A stretch of DNA of 64,000 nucleotides, from the NCBI RefSeq assembly GCF_036323735.1, contig NC_086024.1, forward strand, positions 62,458,924 through 62,522,923, read 5' to 3'. The notes under the pieces are model-generated. The model did no database searches. It saw only the letters and a list, made by a program, of their open reading frames with translations, and was not told the origin of the DNA. Source of the stretch: Rattus norvegicus (Eukaryota > Chordata > Mammalia > Rodentia > Muridae). The number at the start of each line of letters is the position of its first letter. Within the stretch, counting starts at the first letter, position 1. Of this stretch, positions 1 through 12,478 are shown piece by piece. The translations under genes and the position numbers were made by a program.

Positions 1-1479
1 AGGGTGTACTCAGTGGTGGAGCCCTTGCTGGCACATGCAAAGTCATTGTCATAAAGTCTCTTATGACTACTTTTGGAAGGTAAGTTTTATTGAAATGAGT
101 GCAGAGGATCAAGGGGAAGATTTCTGGCCAAGGAAGATAGAAAGTGATGGAGCGAGAGCTGTGATGAGCAACTTCCTTCCTTTTTGTCACCATGCAGTAA
201 GTGGATAAACTTTGCAGTGTGGTCCACTGTTCTGCCTTTCTGCTAGTGGTGACTGGAAGCTGCTGATACTGGATCAGGGAGGGCTAGACAAAGTCCAGGA
301 TGGTGAGTTCTAAGTCTGGAGTTTCCCTTCAGGGTTCAGAGATCAGACACTGCTGCACAACAGGCCAAAAAGGGACAGTGGAATCCAAATCTGGTAGGAT
401 TCGGTCCAGTTGGGAGAATACCAGGTGCCAACAGGGTGAAAGAAGAGGGAAAGCCTTCTTCAGAAGTCAGTATCACAGCTCATTTATGGGAAGGACTTCT
501 CCATAGTGATCTTTGATGAAGCATTTCTCTGAGATGATCTCAGCTTGTTCATATTTCTTTATCGGGCTGAATGTAGATACATATGCTTTATTAAGGGTGA
601 ACCAGGGGTTATATAATTTGGGGGAAGTGTATAAAAATATCCAGGAAGGAAGGTCATTGACTGAGGGCTATTGAGATGCTCCATTAGTGTAGAGAGGCTT
701 TCCAGGTGCCATGCTCTGGACTGAGTGTCTATGGTCACTTCAGTGGAGGGTCTTGGGTACACATTCCAGAACAGGCATTAGAGGCAGGGATGGAGCAATC
801 CACTCCTTGTGTCTCAGATCTCTGAGATTTCTGGGGTTTAAGGATGAGTCACTTCATCAGTTCTTATGCCTGTCTGATGGCACCATCCATGCGCCCTACA
901 TCCCATTGCTTTGATCACAATGAAGTGGGTTAAATAAGGTATATTTCTTTTCATTATTTAACAGATATAAAACTCTTATTATGATATGTCAATACTTAAA
1001 AGATAAGTTGAAATATCTTGTATCATTTTTATACTTGTTTTGGTTTATTTCTTTGCTTTCTATCTTGAAGTCTAAATACTTAAGATAACCTTTTCAAGAT
1101 TCAATTAATTTTTTCTCTCTACTTTGTCAAGTTTAAGCAGTATAATGACATGTCTTGCTATAAAGTCAATGTAAACTAATGGCAAATCATTATATTCAGA
1201 TAGAAATATCATTTTGCCTTTAACTATGTCTATATTAGTAAATTCCACTCCATACTTGGTCCTCTCTCTGAAATGATTTTCTTTTCTGCAGTTTTCTAAG
1301 TCTGAATGGCTTCATAGAAAGTTCCTTAGTGTTTCAGCTTCATTGCATCTGAATCAAGTCATCACAGGGAAAAATCCCTCTTCATCTCTCATCTAAAAAG
1401 TTTTCATGAAAAGAATATTGACTTCATTTGCCACATGTAGGAGGTGGTTCTGATGTTTTGATCAGGAATCTGCATATGA
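1..1479. other. Unassigned AT-rich sequence
   Basis: I recognise no repeat, exon or RNA gene here. Reading frames are short and without family resemblance. From about 940 on the sequence is strongly AT-rich. This is likely intergenic or intronic DNA. Confidence 0.5.
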
Positions 1480-1790
1480 ATACTGAAGGTCCTGTTCCCT
1501 TTGGTTCTTGATTGATCAATAAAGGTGCTAGCAGCCAATGAGCTGGGCTGAATAGGCAGGGAATTCCAGCCCCTCCCCGCAGCATGCTAGCAGATGCTTG
1601 AGAGAAGATTATTCACCATGCTTAGGGGGAGAAGGAGCCAGGAGAGATCTCTCAGGCGGAGTGAACATCTGTCACTTCCCTGACTAGGCCTGGGGTAGAA
1701 GGACGAATATGAGAAGCATAATTAAACTGAGGGCAGATTTAGGGTGCTGAGCTAGGAGTAAAAGGAAGGGTGTGAGATAGGCAGAGGAAG
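1480..1790 (+). mobile_element. LTR-like rodent repeat remnant
   Basis: The stretch carries the phrase TTGATTGATCAATAAAG followed by a 'cagccaatgagctgggc' block and a purine-rich 'gagaaggagccaggagag' block. That order is familiar from abundant rodent LTR-type repeats, and the AATAAA fits an LTR polyadenylation signal. No matching second LTR or TG...CA ends are clear, so it is probably a solo or partial copy. The family name is not assigned. Confidence 0.4.
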
Positions 1791-1828
1791 TTGTTGAAGA
1801 GCCCAGCCATTGAGCTCAAACGTAAGTT

Positions 1829-1889
<61 letters not shown>
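1829..1889. repeat. (TG)n microsatellite
   Basis: About 60 bp of nearly pure TG/GT dinucleotide with one early TTTG interruption. It can form Z-DNA and is likely length-polymorphic. Confidence 0.97.
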
Positions 1890-1890
<1 letters not shown>

Positions 1891-3147
1891 TCATCTACAG
1901 ATCCCAGAGAACTTGGTCAGAGCTGATAGCACAGTCCACCTGGAGCTTAAAATGGGGTAGCAAAAACTACATGCTACAACCACAGAAAAATTGATTTTGC
2001 TTTATTATTCTTCTAAATGTGAAATTCTTTCCACTCGGAAAAAAAATGCTAAAGTAGGGAGAAAGTAAAAATAGTATTGTTTCATTAAACTATTCTATTT
2101 TCATTTTGAATATTTCAAATGTGAAATATCTATGAAACTTTTTCTAAGTGAATGAATATTAGCAAGGGCAGCTGGAAACTGAAACCACTTTTTAAAAATA
2201 TGATAATTAGAAAGAAGCAAACAGTATGTCAGGTGCTTCTTTCTTAATGATTGCTTCTTAAATGTGATCACTTGAAAGAATGGTACCGTATTTCAGATGT
2301 CTCTTCTTTATTAATGATTGTGAAATCACTCTTGAAAGAAATACCAGTCAAACAATTAAAACAAAGAGATGAAATATACCAGTTGTGGGCCATCATTCCT
2401 TCATGTTGTAACTAGCATTAAATAGATGTGGCTCTCAATTCACTAATCAGATGTGAAAGAAATAAAACCCAATTCTGTTGAGTTATTGCCAATTTAAAGT
2501 CCTAATCTCCTGAATTTACTAATTTACTGAAGAGTGAAGTTCTAATCCTAATCATTATCCCCCTTCCCCACACTCTTCCCTTGCTTTATAGGATGGAGCT
2601 AAAGGGGCTACTTGATTCTCAATTGTCTGACTTCTCTTTCTCCTTTTCTCTCTATTCTTTCTCAGCAATCAAGTCTTCTCTCAGTGATATATGCTGAGAC
2701 ACTTGCTCATGGGCATGCTCTTCAAACACCTGTCTTCAGTGAGCAATAGGGGTACTCCCTTGTTGTTACCAAAGACCTGTTCAAATGCAAACAACTTCAT
2801 CCAGAATTCTCAGCTCTGGAAAGTAAAAGTCATGCCAGCTCTCCACATGAACCTGGTCCTGCATTACTCTCTGACTATCCACCAAACTCACTGTGAAACA
2901 GTCTTAGATCTCACTAGACTTGAGGACTGAGAATCTCCTGTTCATAACATTACACAAATTAATATCCAAGTTTCTATTTCTAGATCTCTCTCCCATCTCT
3001 CTCAGCTAAGACCATCTTCTCTAGCTTATAGACTGCTGGAGATTTTGGAGATGCAGTTAATAAGAAACTTTACCCCCTCCCCTGAAACTCATCATACTTA
3101 AGTACCCTTTCGTGATTAGTTGTTTTTTGCTGGCTTTGAATGTCTGT
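1890..3147. other. Unassigned AT-rich sequence
   Basis: No recognisable repeat or exon. Two similar short blocks at about 2230-2290 and 2300-2345 (a 'cttctt...ttaatgattg...aaatgtgatca/aaatcact...cttgaaagaa' pattern) look like a weak local duplication of about 60 bp. Confidence 0.45.
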
Positions 3148-3203
3148 GATACTGATTACTGAACCTAGAGTTTTTTGCACATACTAGGAACTCAACTTCA
3201 TCT
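3148..3203 (-). mobile_element. Old ID-like SINE remnant
   Basis: The stretch reads as a decayed reverse complement of the ID/tRNA-Ala-derived head (ACTGAACCTAGAG...TTGCACATACTAGG, compare ctgaacccaggg...ttgcacatgctagg). It is too diverged for a firm subfamily or boundary. Confidence 0.4.
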
Positions 3204-3224
3204 TTTTCCTTTTAAACAAGGGAC

Positions 3225-3360
3225 AATATCTTCTGAAGTAGCAGGCTGTTCCCTCTGCCATGTCTTGCCGACAAGGATGGACAATATTTCTCTGCACTGT
3301 GAAACAAAATAAACTTTTCCTCCCTTAGGTTGTTTTGTCTGATCACAGTGGCCATAACAA
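3225..3360 (+). mobile_element. Unclassified rodent interspersed repeat
   Basis: The block 'tctgcactgtgaaacaaaataaacttttcctcccttaggttg...' followed by a TGATCACAG-like end matches an abundant rodent repeat I know by pattern (gtgagccaaataaacc...ttgctttt...tatcacag). A copy in the opposite orientation seems to lie at 44190-44400. The class is not assigned. Confidence 0.4.
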
Positions 3361-3785
3361 CCACCATCCCTCCCTCTTCACTACCAAAACTCTTTGCCTC
3401 CTCAGAAAAACAATTGACTCAAGATCATTCTGTTTAAATATATAAGACACAAAACACTCCTGCATTATTCAATCAATAAGGTTCATTTCTCAATAATTTC
3501 TCATGACTCAATAATTACTCTTCATTAACCAAATTTTTGTAAAAAAAAGTGTTTAATTAAACTTTGCTTTTTCTTCTGAATGGTTATTGCAGACCACCAG
3601 CCTTCTGATTTAATGTCTTTCCCCTGCATACAAAAATTATTGATGAAATGCTTTGTAAATAGAAGATGTTAAAAAATGCTTAATGACTGGATAGTGAGAC
3701 TTTGGGGGTGAACTAATTGGACTTTTCCAGAATTTGGTGGTACTCTTTGCCTCAGCTAGGCTTAGATAATATTGAAAATATAATG

Positions 3786-3932
3786 CTGGGGCTGGGTATA
3801 TAGGTCAGTGACAGAGAGCTTGCCTGTTAGATAAAATTCCTTTGGTAGCATCCTTTCCACTACCAACACACACAACACACACACAACACACACACAACAC
3901 ACATACACACACACACACAACACACACACACC
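3786..3932 (+). mobile_element. ID/B4-type SINE head with CA-rich tail
   Basis: Positions 3786-3862 resemble the ID RNA head (GGGGCTGGGTATATAGGTCAG...GAGCTTGCCTG, compare ggggctggggatatagctcag...gcttgcct), with the internal pol III boxes decayed. An interrupted ACACAAC/CA-rich tail follows to about 3932. This is an old, inactive insertion. Confidence 0.55.
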
Positions 3933-4585
3933 CCTTCCTTCAGCAAACAATAACAGCAGCTTATAGTAGAATTAGCCCTCAACTAATTCATGTGTTCTAG
4001 AGAAGAACCATTGTGTCTCAGGAGTTAAGAGAAAATTAACCTAGATTTATTAAGCGTCAACAACTATTTAATAAGTGAACCCTGAAATTACCTAAGCTAA
4101 TAGAAAGAAAGGGAAAAGCAGTATAAAGATTCAAATGAAGAAAGGCAAGACTGATTTTTCTCTTTTCTTTTACTTGTGATGTTGCCATGTTCCTGATAAC
4201 TTTTCACTTGAGTCTCAACATGACCTGTGATTGTTCTTCTGACTTCCTTCTTCTCTAAAGGAAGAAAATTGCTGGCCAGCATTCCCCACAGCTCATGTCA
4301 TCCTTAAATGTTGAGCCTATGGGTAAGTAACCGCCAATGAGCAATACAGCTGAAAATGTGACAGGCTACAAATAAATAAAAGTCAGATTAGAGTAAGAAT
4401 CTGTCAAAGAAAAACCAAGCCACTGACCTCCAACATCTGGGCAGCTGATGTCAGCCAGTGAGATAAGAGGTACCCTCCATCACCAACTGGTTGGTTGATG
4501 ATTTTTGCTCTTTATTAAATGTAAGTATCAAAAAGGCGATGGAATGTTCTAATTTTATTGACATCCAGATTGACTTTTATGTTTT
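3933..4585. other. Unassigned sequence
   Basis: No repeat or exon recognised. Reading frames are short and without family resemblance. Confidence 0.45.
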
Positions 4586-4711
4586 GAAACAGGTCTTTCC
4601 ACCTAGACCAGCTTCCTTATCACAGACACCAGGTCAGACTTACACTCATGGACATTCCTTCTGTGTCTGCATCCCAAGTGTTAAGATTACAAGTATATTG
4701 CACAATGCCTG
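4586..4711 (-). mobile_element. Old B1 SINE, antisense
   Basis: Read on the minus strand this is a 7SL-derived B1-like element. The plus strand shows the antisense hallmarks in order: GAAACAGGTCTTTC, CACCTAGACCAG, and ATCCCAAGTGTTAAGATTACAAG (compare tcccaagtgctgggattacag). It is strongly diverged. Confidence 0.6.
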
Positions 4712-5411
4712 AATTTTTCAAAATTATGCTTAAATAGATAATTGAAATTTTAACCATTTTAATTATCTTCAAGTGTTCAAGTTCATGACTTTAGTACCTT
4801 CACAGTGTTGTTCAAATATCAGTTTCCAGAACTTACTCTCATCCTAAACAGAAACTCTGAACTTGTAAACAGTTATTCCTTATAATAGTCACTCTAGCTG
4901 CTAGAATCCTTTGTGTGTGTATCTATGGGTTTTTTCATTCTGGAAGACTCATGGGAATGAAATCACACATTTATCTACTTATGTTTTATAATGCCTAGCA
5001 TGATGTTTTCAATAGTCATGTGTGAGAGCTCATATCATAATTTTATTCCTTTATAGAACAAAATAATATTTTGATATATTCATATACATAGCATATTTAT
5101 TCACTGGCATTTGGACATTTGCATTGTTTCCCTCTTTCAGCCAGTGTGATTATTGCTACTCTGAATATTAGCAAACAACTAATTAACTTGAAAACCTTTG
5201 TAAATGCTTTCACATATACAACTAGAAATAAAACTGTTGATTCACATTTTTTATGTTTAAGTTTTTGAGGGAAATAATTTCTCACAGCAACAAAACCATT
5301 TTAAATTCCTACCAGCAACATGCAAGGGTTGTAATTTTTCTACAATCTTTCCAACACTTGTTTTGTATTATTTTGTGATACCAATCTTAATCAATGCAAA
5401 AATAATTTATC
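4712..5411. other. Unassigned AT-rich sequence
   Basis: AT-rich DNA with no recognised repeat. Part of 4990-5400 may be very old L1-like sequence, but I cannot support that. Confidence 0.4.
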
Positions 5412-5521
5412 ATTTTGAGTTTTTTTTTTTTTTTCGGAGCTGGGGACCGAACCCAGGGCCTTGCGCTTCCTAGGTAAGCGCTCTACCACTGAGCTAAATC
5501 CCCAGCCCCATTTTGAGTTTT
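5412..5521 (-). mobile_element. Young rat ID SINE with target-site duplications
   Basis: The minus strand gives a near-consensus ID element: GGGGCTGGGGATTTAGCTCA, then GTGGTAGAGCGCTTACC, GGCCCTGGGTTCGGTCCCCA and an A-tail (the T-run at 5424-5434). ID elements come from BC1/tRNA-Ala RNA, are transcribed by pol III, and are moved by L1. The element is flanked by the direct repeat ATTTTGAGTTTT (5412-5423 and 5510-5521), the expected L1-type duplication. Intact flanks and low divergence mark a recent rat-lineage insertion. Confidence 0.93.
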
Positions 5522-6866
5522 ATTTGCATTCACTAGAAGCAAGTGACATGAGCAGCTCCCCCGTGTGTTTGCTTGTTGACATTTCTATCTCATCTTTGAA
5601 ATATGCACTAAAATAATTTTCTATTTTTCCCAGATTATCCAAACTATAGGTGGCAGAAATTGCATACTAAGTCCATGAGGTCATTGCCTTGCTCTGTCTG
5701 AAGTTCGGTGGACAGGAGACACATGACTGAAAAGCAGATAGCAGGGCACATTCTTAGTATAATGAGTCATTTAAACTCAGGCTTTCCCTTACTTAGGGGA
5801 ACTTTCCACACAGAGATAGAAATATACCTGCGATCAAACATTATACTTAAAATAGCTTTTTGAAGCAAAGTTCTTTGTATCTTGTCAAGACAGATACCAG
5901 CCAATATATTATATATGAAAATGATTGATAGGTTATGTTCTAAGTCATCTGTTGGGACCTGGGATCAATGTTTTATATGGAAATAAATGTTTTTTAAGTA
6001 AAGAAAATGGGCTGGACTCTAGCTATGAAGATACAAGTTTAGAAGGACACCTCGATCCTATTGGAGGACAAAGCCCTGTGCTTCATCACATACAGGCTGG
6101 CTGGCTCCTGCTCATTTATAATTGCCTAAGAGCCTGCAGACAGCAGAGGCACTCCCACCTCCTCCACATCAGGTGGCAAAAGGACTTTACTTGAGCCATC
6201 TGGAAGCTAATAGCTTTTCAGCATGGTCTGATGTCTTCTACCCAATTCCCATGAAGAAAAAATGTTACTATTATTGGACCCACAATGAAAAAGGTCACTG
6301 GAAGGGTAATTATAGATGAAGTCACAGAAGACAAAGTGGTACAATGGAAATAAGGTAATAAAATAAGAGTGCTTGATATGTTCACGACTATTTCCTAATG
6401 GTGGGAGCTATTTTTAAACCACATTTCATTTTTCAACTTATTGCTTAGCTGAAGTTACAGCCGTAAGGATTAAGTATTAGCCCACTGCCCATGTGATAGT
6501 GAATGAGGAAGGATGTCTGCCATTACTGTCTGGAGAATAGAGAAGCTCAAGTGAAGCACGAAAGTAGGAGATATACGAGAGCCCCATATTGCTAAGAGAA
6601 GACAGATCTAAAAGCCCTTCCAGTAGTTGTATAATCCTCTGGAATCGCTGTCTCCTGACCACAGTTCACATCATGCAAGACTTCCCAGCTCCATTGGAGT
6701 TGTGCAAACAATTCCCTGACAGCATTGTTGAGCTGTGGTGAGGTAGCTTCAAATGTGTGGGTAATAAAGGCTCTCCTAACAGAGGCATCCACATGGATAC
6801 AGCATTGCTCAGCTATTGCCTTTTTCCAATATGTCTAAAATTCTGATATGAAAGATCATAAATGTA
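5522..6866. other. Unassigned sequence with a minus-strand coding-like stretch
   Basis: No repeat recognised. Positions 6477-6792 hold two overlapping minus-strand open frames of 61 and 66 residues, one with a CC-[IY]-H-V-D-A-S motif just upstream of its Met. They resemble no family convincingly; a decayed retroviral env fragment is possible but unproven. Confidence 0.3.
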
Positions 6867-7010
6867 GCCAGACATGATGACCCATGCCTTTATCCCTGCA
6901 ATCTGGAGGCTGTGGCAGGTGGATCTCTGTGAGTTCAAGGCCAGCCTGGTCTACATAATGTGTTTCAAACAACCAGGACTACATAGTAAGACTCTTGTCT
7001 CAAAAATTGT
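6867..7010 (+). mobile_element. B1 SINE
   Basis: A plus-strand B1 (7SL-derived) element. Landmarks in order are GCCTTTATCCCTGCAATCTG, GCAGGTGGATCTCTGTGAGT, TCAAGGCCAGCCTGGTCTAC, and a CAGGACTACATAG...CTCTTGTCTCAAAAA tail. It is moderately diverged and fossil. Confidence 0.85.
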
Positions 7011-8005
7011 TTTTAAGATTATAAATATTTGAATGGGTAAATATTAATTTTCTCATTAATAATTCCAACTTTTCAATGCAAAAGATATGTTAAAATAAAA
7101 GTGTGCTTAGAGCATCAAACCACCATGGGAACCTATGAGAGTCAATATGAAAATTCTCTGGCAAGGCACTTGGTATTCATGAGTTGCTGCCATTACCCAA
7201 AACTTTAGATTTGTTCTCAGAACTATTAATGAGTCACTCACAGAGTTGGACTCAGCACCTCAATTAACCCAGCCTTAATCATTGGCCATATTCATCCAGC
7301 TTGGCTACAGCTGCCTGCTTTCCTAAATTGTGTACTTGCTTGATGTATTTTGACTACTGACTCGTGAATGTATCTGTGAATGCTTCTGGCAAATTCCAGA
7401 AGAATAGCTCAGAAATAATTGACATTACAAGGAGCGCCTTTGGGAGAACAAACAAATTATTCCTTGAGTTGGATTACTTTGATAGTTACCTCATGTTAGG
7501 GATTTACATTTTCTAATGAACATAGATAGTATCACAGACTTGCTTGGACATACCAAGTATTTGCTGGGTGTACTCAGACTTTAGCACTGACTGAGCCCAC
7601 TTCGTCTTAAACACACCAACAGTAAAAGCTGACAGGAATCTTGTCAAGGAGAACCTATTTGCCATTTCTCAAGTCTGATTTGGATACCATAATGATATCG
7701 TCAGTTTTAGAATACATATGAACTCATAATACTAATGAACATTTCTCATGGTAGTCAGCTGATTTTGCTATATACTGATTCAGAGCAATGTGCATGTAAT
7801 AACTTCTATCATTCAGACAGCAGTGCCTTGCTTACTTGTAATTATTATTTCTGAGTTGCACATGGGTCAAGAATAATCTCTTACAATTTAACAGGAAAAA
7901 AAAACTCTTGTCGATGGTGGTTGACTATTCAAATGTGAGTAGAAGGTCTTGCAATGGGATATCATTTGGGAAGAAATAAAGATAGGTAAATTTATTTCTG
8001 TATAT

Positions 8006-8008
<3 letters not shown>
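7011..8008. other. Unassigned sequence
   Basis: No repeat, RNA gene or exon recognised. Confidence 0.45.
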
Positions 8009-8058
<50 letters not shown>

Positions 8059-8340
8059 CATGATTGTGGAAGACAGAGGTGAACAGTGGGCATATTCTTT
8101 AGTAGCTGTTAACCTAGCTGAACCTGGAACATACCAATTTGACTAGAGTGACTAACCAGCAAGTCCAGCCAAGAATTCCTCCTGTCTCTGTCTCCCTAGC
8201 ACTGGGATTAACAGCACCTGGCACTATCCCTGGTCTATTTCATGGGTGCTGAAGCTCTTAACTGCAGTTCTTCCTTTTATAAGACAAGTTCTTTACAAAC
8301 TGAGCAATATATCCTACCCCAAGCCTTTATTCTTTATGTC
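8009..8340 (-). mobile_element. Composite B4-type SINE, antisense, with (TG)n tail
   Basis: Read on the minus strand this has a tRNA-like head (from about 8335), a B1-like middle (the antisense landmark CCTAGCACTGGGATTAACAG at about 8196-8216) and a simple-repeat tail seen here as (TG)n at 8009-8054. The order matches a common rodent composite SINE with a (CA)n tail. A sense copy with the same layout lies at 58565-58890. Confidence 0.6.
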
Positions 8341-10299
8341 ATTCTTATGGTCTTGACTTTGACTTTAATAATAAGTACTTTTGCATTTCTTGGATTTGGG
8401 ATATAAATCAATGATTAAATGAACTACTAATTTAAAAGAAAAACTTGTTATCAAAAGTCCATCATGTTAAATTTTCTTTAGGTTTTATGCTACATATCTC
8501 ATTTGTCTGGCCTTTCCAAATTGTAGTTTATTTTATGGAAAAATTCAAGTATGGCAATTTTTTCTAGTTTTTGCAAGTGTTGAACATCTGTTAATATAGA
8601 TAAGTGCTACTTAAGATTTTAAATTAGAATAGGTCATAGTTCTAAACTATATGCATCTTCTTGCCAGAAAAGCTAACTATGTTTCCTTGCTCTGAATTTT
8701 ACATTTGCAGAAGCAAAGAAGTCCAGAAGTGTAGACAATGCCTGACTCTAATGTCTGAAACCCTCAAGTTCAGTTTTAGAATCTGACACTGCTTACTCTA
8801 CCTGAACAAACTACTTGCTTCAACTTTCTCTCCCAATGCTACTTCCTCATAGTGTTGCGGTGAGAAGAAAATTAGATCTGCCATATTGACAGCATCATGT
8901 TCCTTTATTAGAATTAATAACTTTCCATGATCAGTGGCCAGGGGTGGGGCAGAAAGGAGTGTTTGTGTTTCATTTTCCTGTTTAAAAAAAAAAACTAGAC
9001 TGAGGATGATTGTCCAAGAAAAATATATTTTCTTCCTGTTATCCTGTTTTTCACATGCCTTTGTAGTCTACAGCCTCTCCCCCGACAATAATTTAATGCA
9101 CTTTTAAATGCTTCTTCCATATCAATAACAAAAACATTAAACACAACCAGATGTACTAATGTTCCCCAAATGTCCTGGCAGTCACAGTAAATAGCTCCCT
9201 TGCTCCCTCTCCTGGTCCCTAAACTCAGGATAATTCCTGACAGATTTGTACTTGTGGAGATCATAAATTAAAGGTCATTCTATGTATCTCGACTGGAAAA
9301 TGCAAGGAAAGAATTATTCTAAGAAATGCTGAGATTGGCCTCAAGAGATTAAGGTTTAGAAGCAATGAAGCCTCGATTTTTCCACAGCTCCTTGTGACAT
9401 CATGTTTAATATGAAATATTTTATAACTGCTGACACTCATCACAGAGCAAGCTGAACAGAAAAGTATGTCTTCAGCTAAGGACTTAGAACTGCACTGATT
9501 ACCAACATGCCGTGTCACAGGTTCACAATGGAGCTCTATTCATTATTCAGTCAATAAACAACCATTTATCTGTAGATAATTAAGTTTACATTAGTTAAAA
9601 GATCTTTTGGGTTCGGGACATAAGGAAGAAAAAGAGAATCATTTTCAAAAGAAGAAATACGAAGTTTGATCAACATTTCAGTTTCTAGCATACACAAGGG
9701 ATGAACAGAAAGCATTAGTGTACAGGCTTGACTTCATGGAGATGAACTATGTACTACAGATCTACTCTCCTGGTGAACTTCCACAACTTTAGGAGATCTG
9801 CTGGGTCTGCTTGCAAAATCATCACAGATGAGTCTGTTAGTGGCTTACCTTCCTTCCTGGTAGCAAGGGGAAGGGAGAGTCACCTGACCATCCCCCTGAA
9901 TATCCAACACCACTATGAACCAATTGTATGCAATTCTGACTTTTGACAGCAAATACCTTTACACACTGAGATATCTTTCTAGCACTTGAAATATTTCAAA
10001 AGATAGCTTTCACTAACTTTTTAGTATTGGAAAAATGGCTACATGTATTCAGTGTAGAATGTTTTTGAGAGTTGTATAAGTAAACAACGACCATGTAGTT
10101 TGGACATTTATAGGGTTTTGTTAATATATACTTTCTTGACAAATAGAAAATCTACAATAATTTAGTTATACATTAACATTTGGGTATATTTAATGATAAA
10201 CATATATACATATATTTAACTGTGTATGTGTAATTATACACATTAATAAATATACATACACATGGAATATAGGAATGTGCTATATAAAATTATTAACAT
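8341..10299. other. Unassigned sequence
   Basis: No repeat or exon recognised. Around 8990-9520 the minus strand has two longer-than-average open frames (89 and 85 residues) without family resemblance, most likely chance. Confidence 0.4.
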
Positions 10300-10307
10300 C
10301 ACGTCAT

Positions 10308-10346
<39 letters not shown>

Positions 10347-10557
10347 TTTTATGTGCATGAGCATTTTTCCCCTGAATTATATATGTGCAGCACATGAACG
10401 TCTGGTACATTTAGATGTCAGAAGATGGTGTCAGACTCCCTGGAACTGGAACTGGAAGTATAAATAGTTGTGAGCTGCTGTATGGAGGCTGGGAACCGAA
10501 CCCAGATCCTCAGAAGGGCAGCCAGTATGCTTAACCACTGAGCATCTCTCCAGGATA
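10300..10557 (-). mobile_element. B2 SINE, antisense, with (TTTA)n tail
   Basis: The minus strand reads as a B2 element. Its tRNA-derived head (antisense TTAACCACTGAGCATCTCTC at about 10531-10550) precedes the segments that appear on the plus strand as GAACCCAGATCCTC and CCTGGAACTGGAACTGG. The AT-rich 3' tail has expanded into a TTTA tetranucleotide run at 10305-10350. B2 RNAs are pol III transcripts copied by L1. Confidence 0.88.
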
Positions 10558-12394
10558 TGAAGTTACCATTGTAAAAACATTCACTTTGGTTTTTAGCAAA
10601 AGGAAAGCTATGGTAATCTTTCCTGGGGGCATCAGGTTGCATGTATCTCTTCACCACCCCCCACATCCTCAAGCCTCTGAATAACATACTTTACAGGACC
10701 CCAAAACATTTGCTCTGTTTTGGAAATATATTCAGTGGTTGAAATATATTACTTTATTTATTCTATGTGTTAGAGTATTATTCTACTACTAAATATTCCA
10801 TTATTCTAGAATGACACATAAATTTATAAATATTATGTTTCATTCTACCTACCAATTTGTAAGGTAGATACCTGTATCAATTTAGAAATTTTAACATCAG
10901 GGGTTATTTTATTCATTGGACAAGTAATCTGCTAAGAATTAATATTTCCAGGAATTTGTTGCCATTCACTTGAACAGCTGATGTAAATAGTATATGAGGT
11001 AATATCACTAACATTAAACTCATACAAAGATAAGTATACAGTTCTTAGCAATATTTGTGGATTTGGGCTATATTCTGTAATAAAAAGGAAATGAGTCGAT
11101 TTGTGGCCTTGACATAGTCACTTTGGAAAGAGAAAAATCTTTGTCCTTATCATCCTTATTATGGTGAAAACTGACAGACAACCATGATTATTGTTTGACA
11201 CCATAACAATTTCAGTTGTAGAGAAGGCTAGTATATCCTCAAATATAATCACTAAAATAATAATAATAATCAAGGATTGTTGGAATAAGCTTCATAAAGA
11301 TCTGAATAATTTAACAGGTTGAGTCTGAGTTTTTTGTTTTTTTTTTTTTAATCTTTCATGTTAAAGAAGCTATTCTGGTATTTAACTGAATACTGTTTGT
11401 GATTTTGTGACTATTTGTTGTGGAGGATCTCCACCATATTCATGAACAAAGATATGCACATAATGAAGAAATAAATGATTGCTTTGGTACTTTTCCCAAA
11501 ATCATCTTGGCAAAGAGACTTTTTCACACCCCAAATCTTCACATCTGCAATTGCAAGATAATTAGTTTGTTGCCAAACCATTGTGCAAATTCTAGGACCC
11601 CAGCCAAGATTTAATACTGGCATCGTGAAGTGAAAACTATCGTAATGGTAAATACTGTATTTCCTTGCTTCATTTTGCCAATCGTTGATGTCACTAGTAC
11701 CCTGTTCTTTAAGAAACTTAATTAAATTCTTTCATTCAGATAATCAACATTTGTGCTTCCAAGCACTCTTTAAATAGAGTCCTTCTTTGTCTGGCATCTG
11801 TGAGAACTTTTGAGCCCATCCTCTCACAGAAACAAATATATGGAAATAACAAAGTCCATTTAACACTCAGATAATGAAATCCTGTTTGTGAAATACCACC
11901 CATTGGCAGGGTGCAGTCCCGATCATAAAGCTTAATCCCCACATTTATTCAGGGCAAGTGGGTGTCTGTCAGTGGAGTTGGTAAGGATGAAACTAACTGC
12001 TTCAGTGCCCACATCAGAATCATCTTCTTGTCCAGAGAGAGAATAGAGATCTTGTTAAAGATACAGCTGGAAAATATCACCAAGCTACAGATTTTTAGGT
12101 CATGGCTAATGTATTATTTACCTGTGCATATAAGTGAAAATGTAATTGTTTGTTAACTTTAGAGATTTTAGTTAGATGTTAAACATGGATGTGCGTGTGT
12201 GTGTTGTGTGTGCATGTGCGTGTGTATGTGTGCGTGTGTCTGCTTATAGCAGGATGCTTTTCCATTTTATTGTTCAGTCCATCCCTAATATTCAATAAAA
12301 CAATTGCATGAATTTAGCAATAAACATCTTTTTCCCTGCTCTCACTCTTCTACCTTCTTCTTAATACATGTTTACATATATGTACAGTTATATG
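10558..12394. other. Unassigned sequence, possible conserved element
   Basis: Mostly AT-rich unique DNA. Positions 11411-11623 are open on both strands, have more varied composition, and carry a TAATTAG homeodomain-like core. That pattern is compatible with a conserved noncoding element but is not proof. Confidence 0.35.
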
Positions 12395-12478
12395 CATACA
12401 CACATACACATAGATACACACACATGCACTCACATACATAGACACACACGCGCACACACACACACACACACACACACA
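12395..12478. repeat. (CA)n microsatellite with interruptions
   Basis: CA-rich tract with ATA and GCGC interruptions at the left and a clean (CA)n run at about 12452-12478. A related imperfect TG tract lies at about 12189-12240. Confidence 0.95.
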
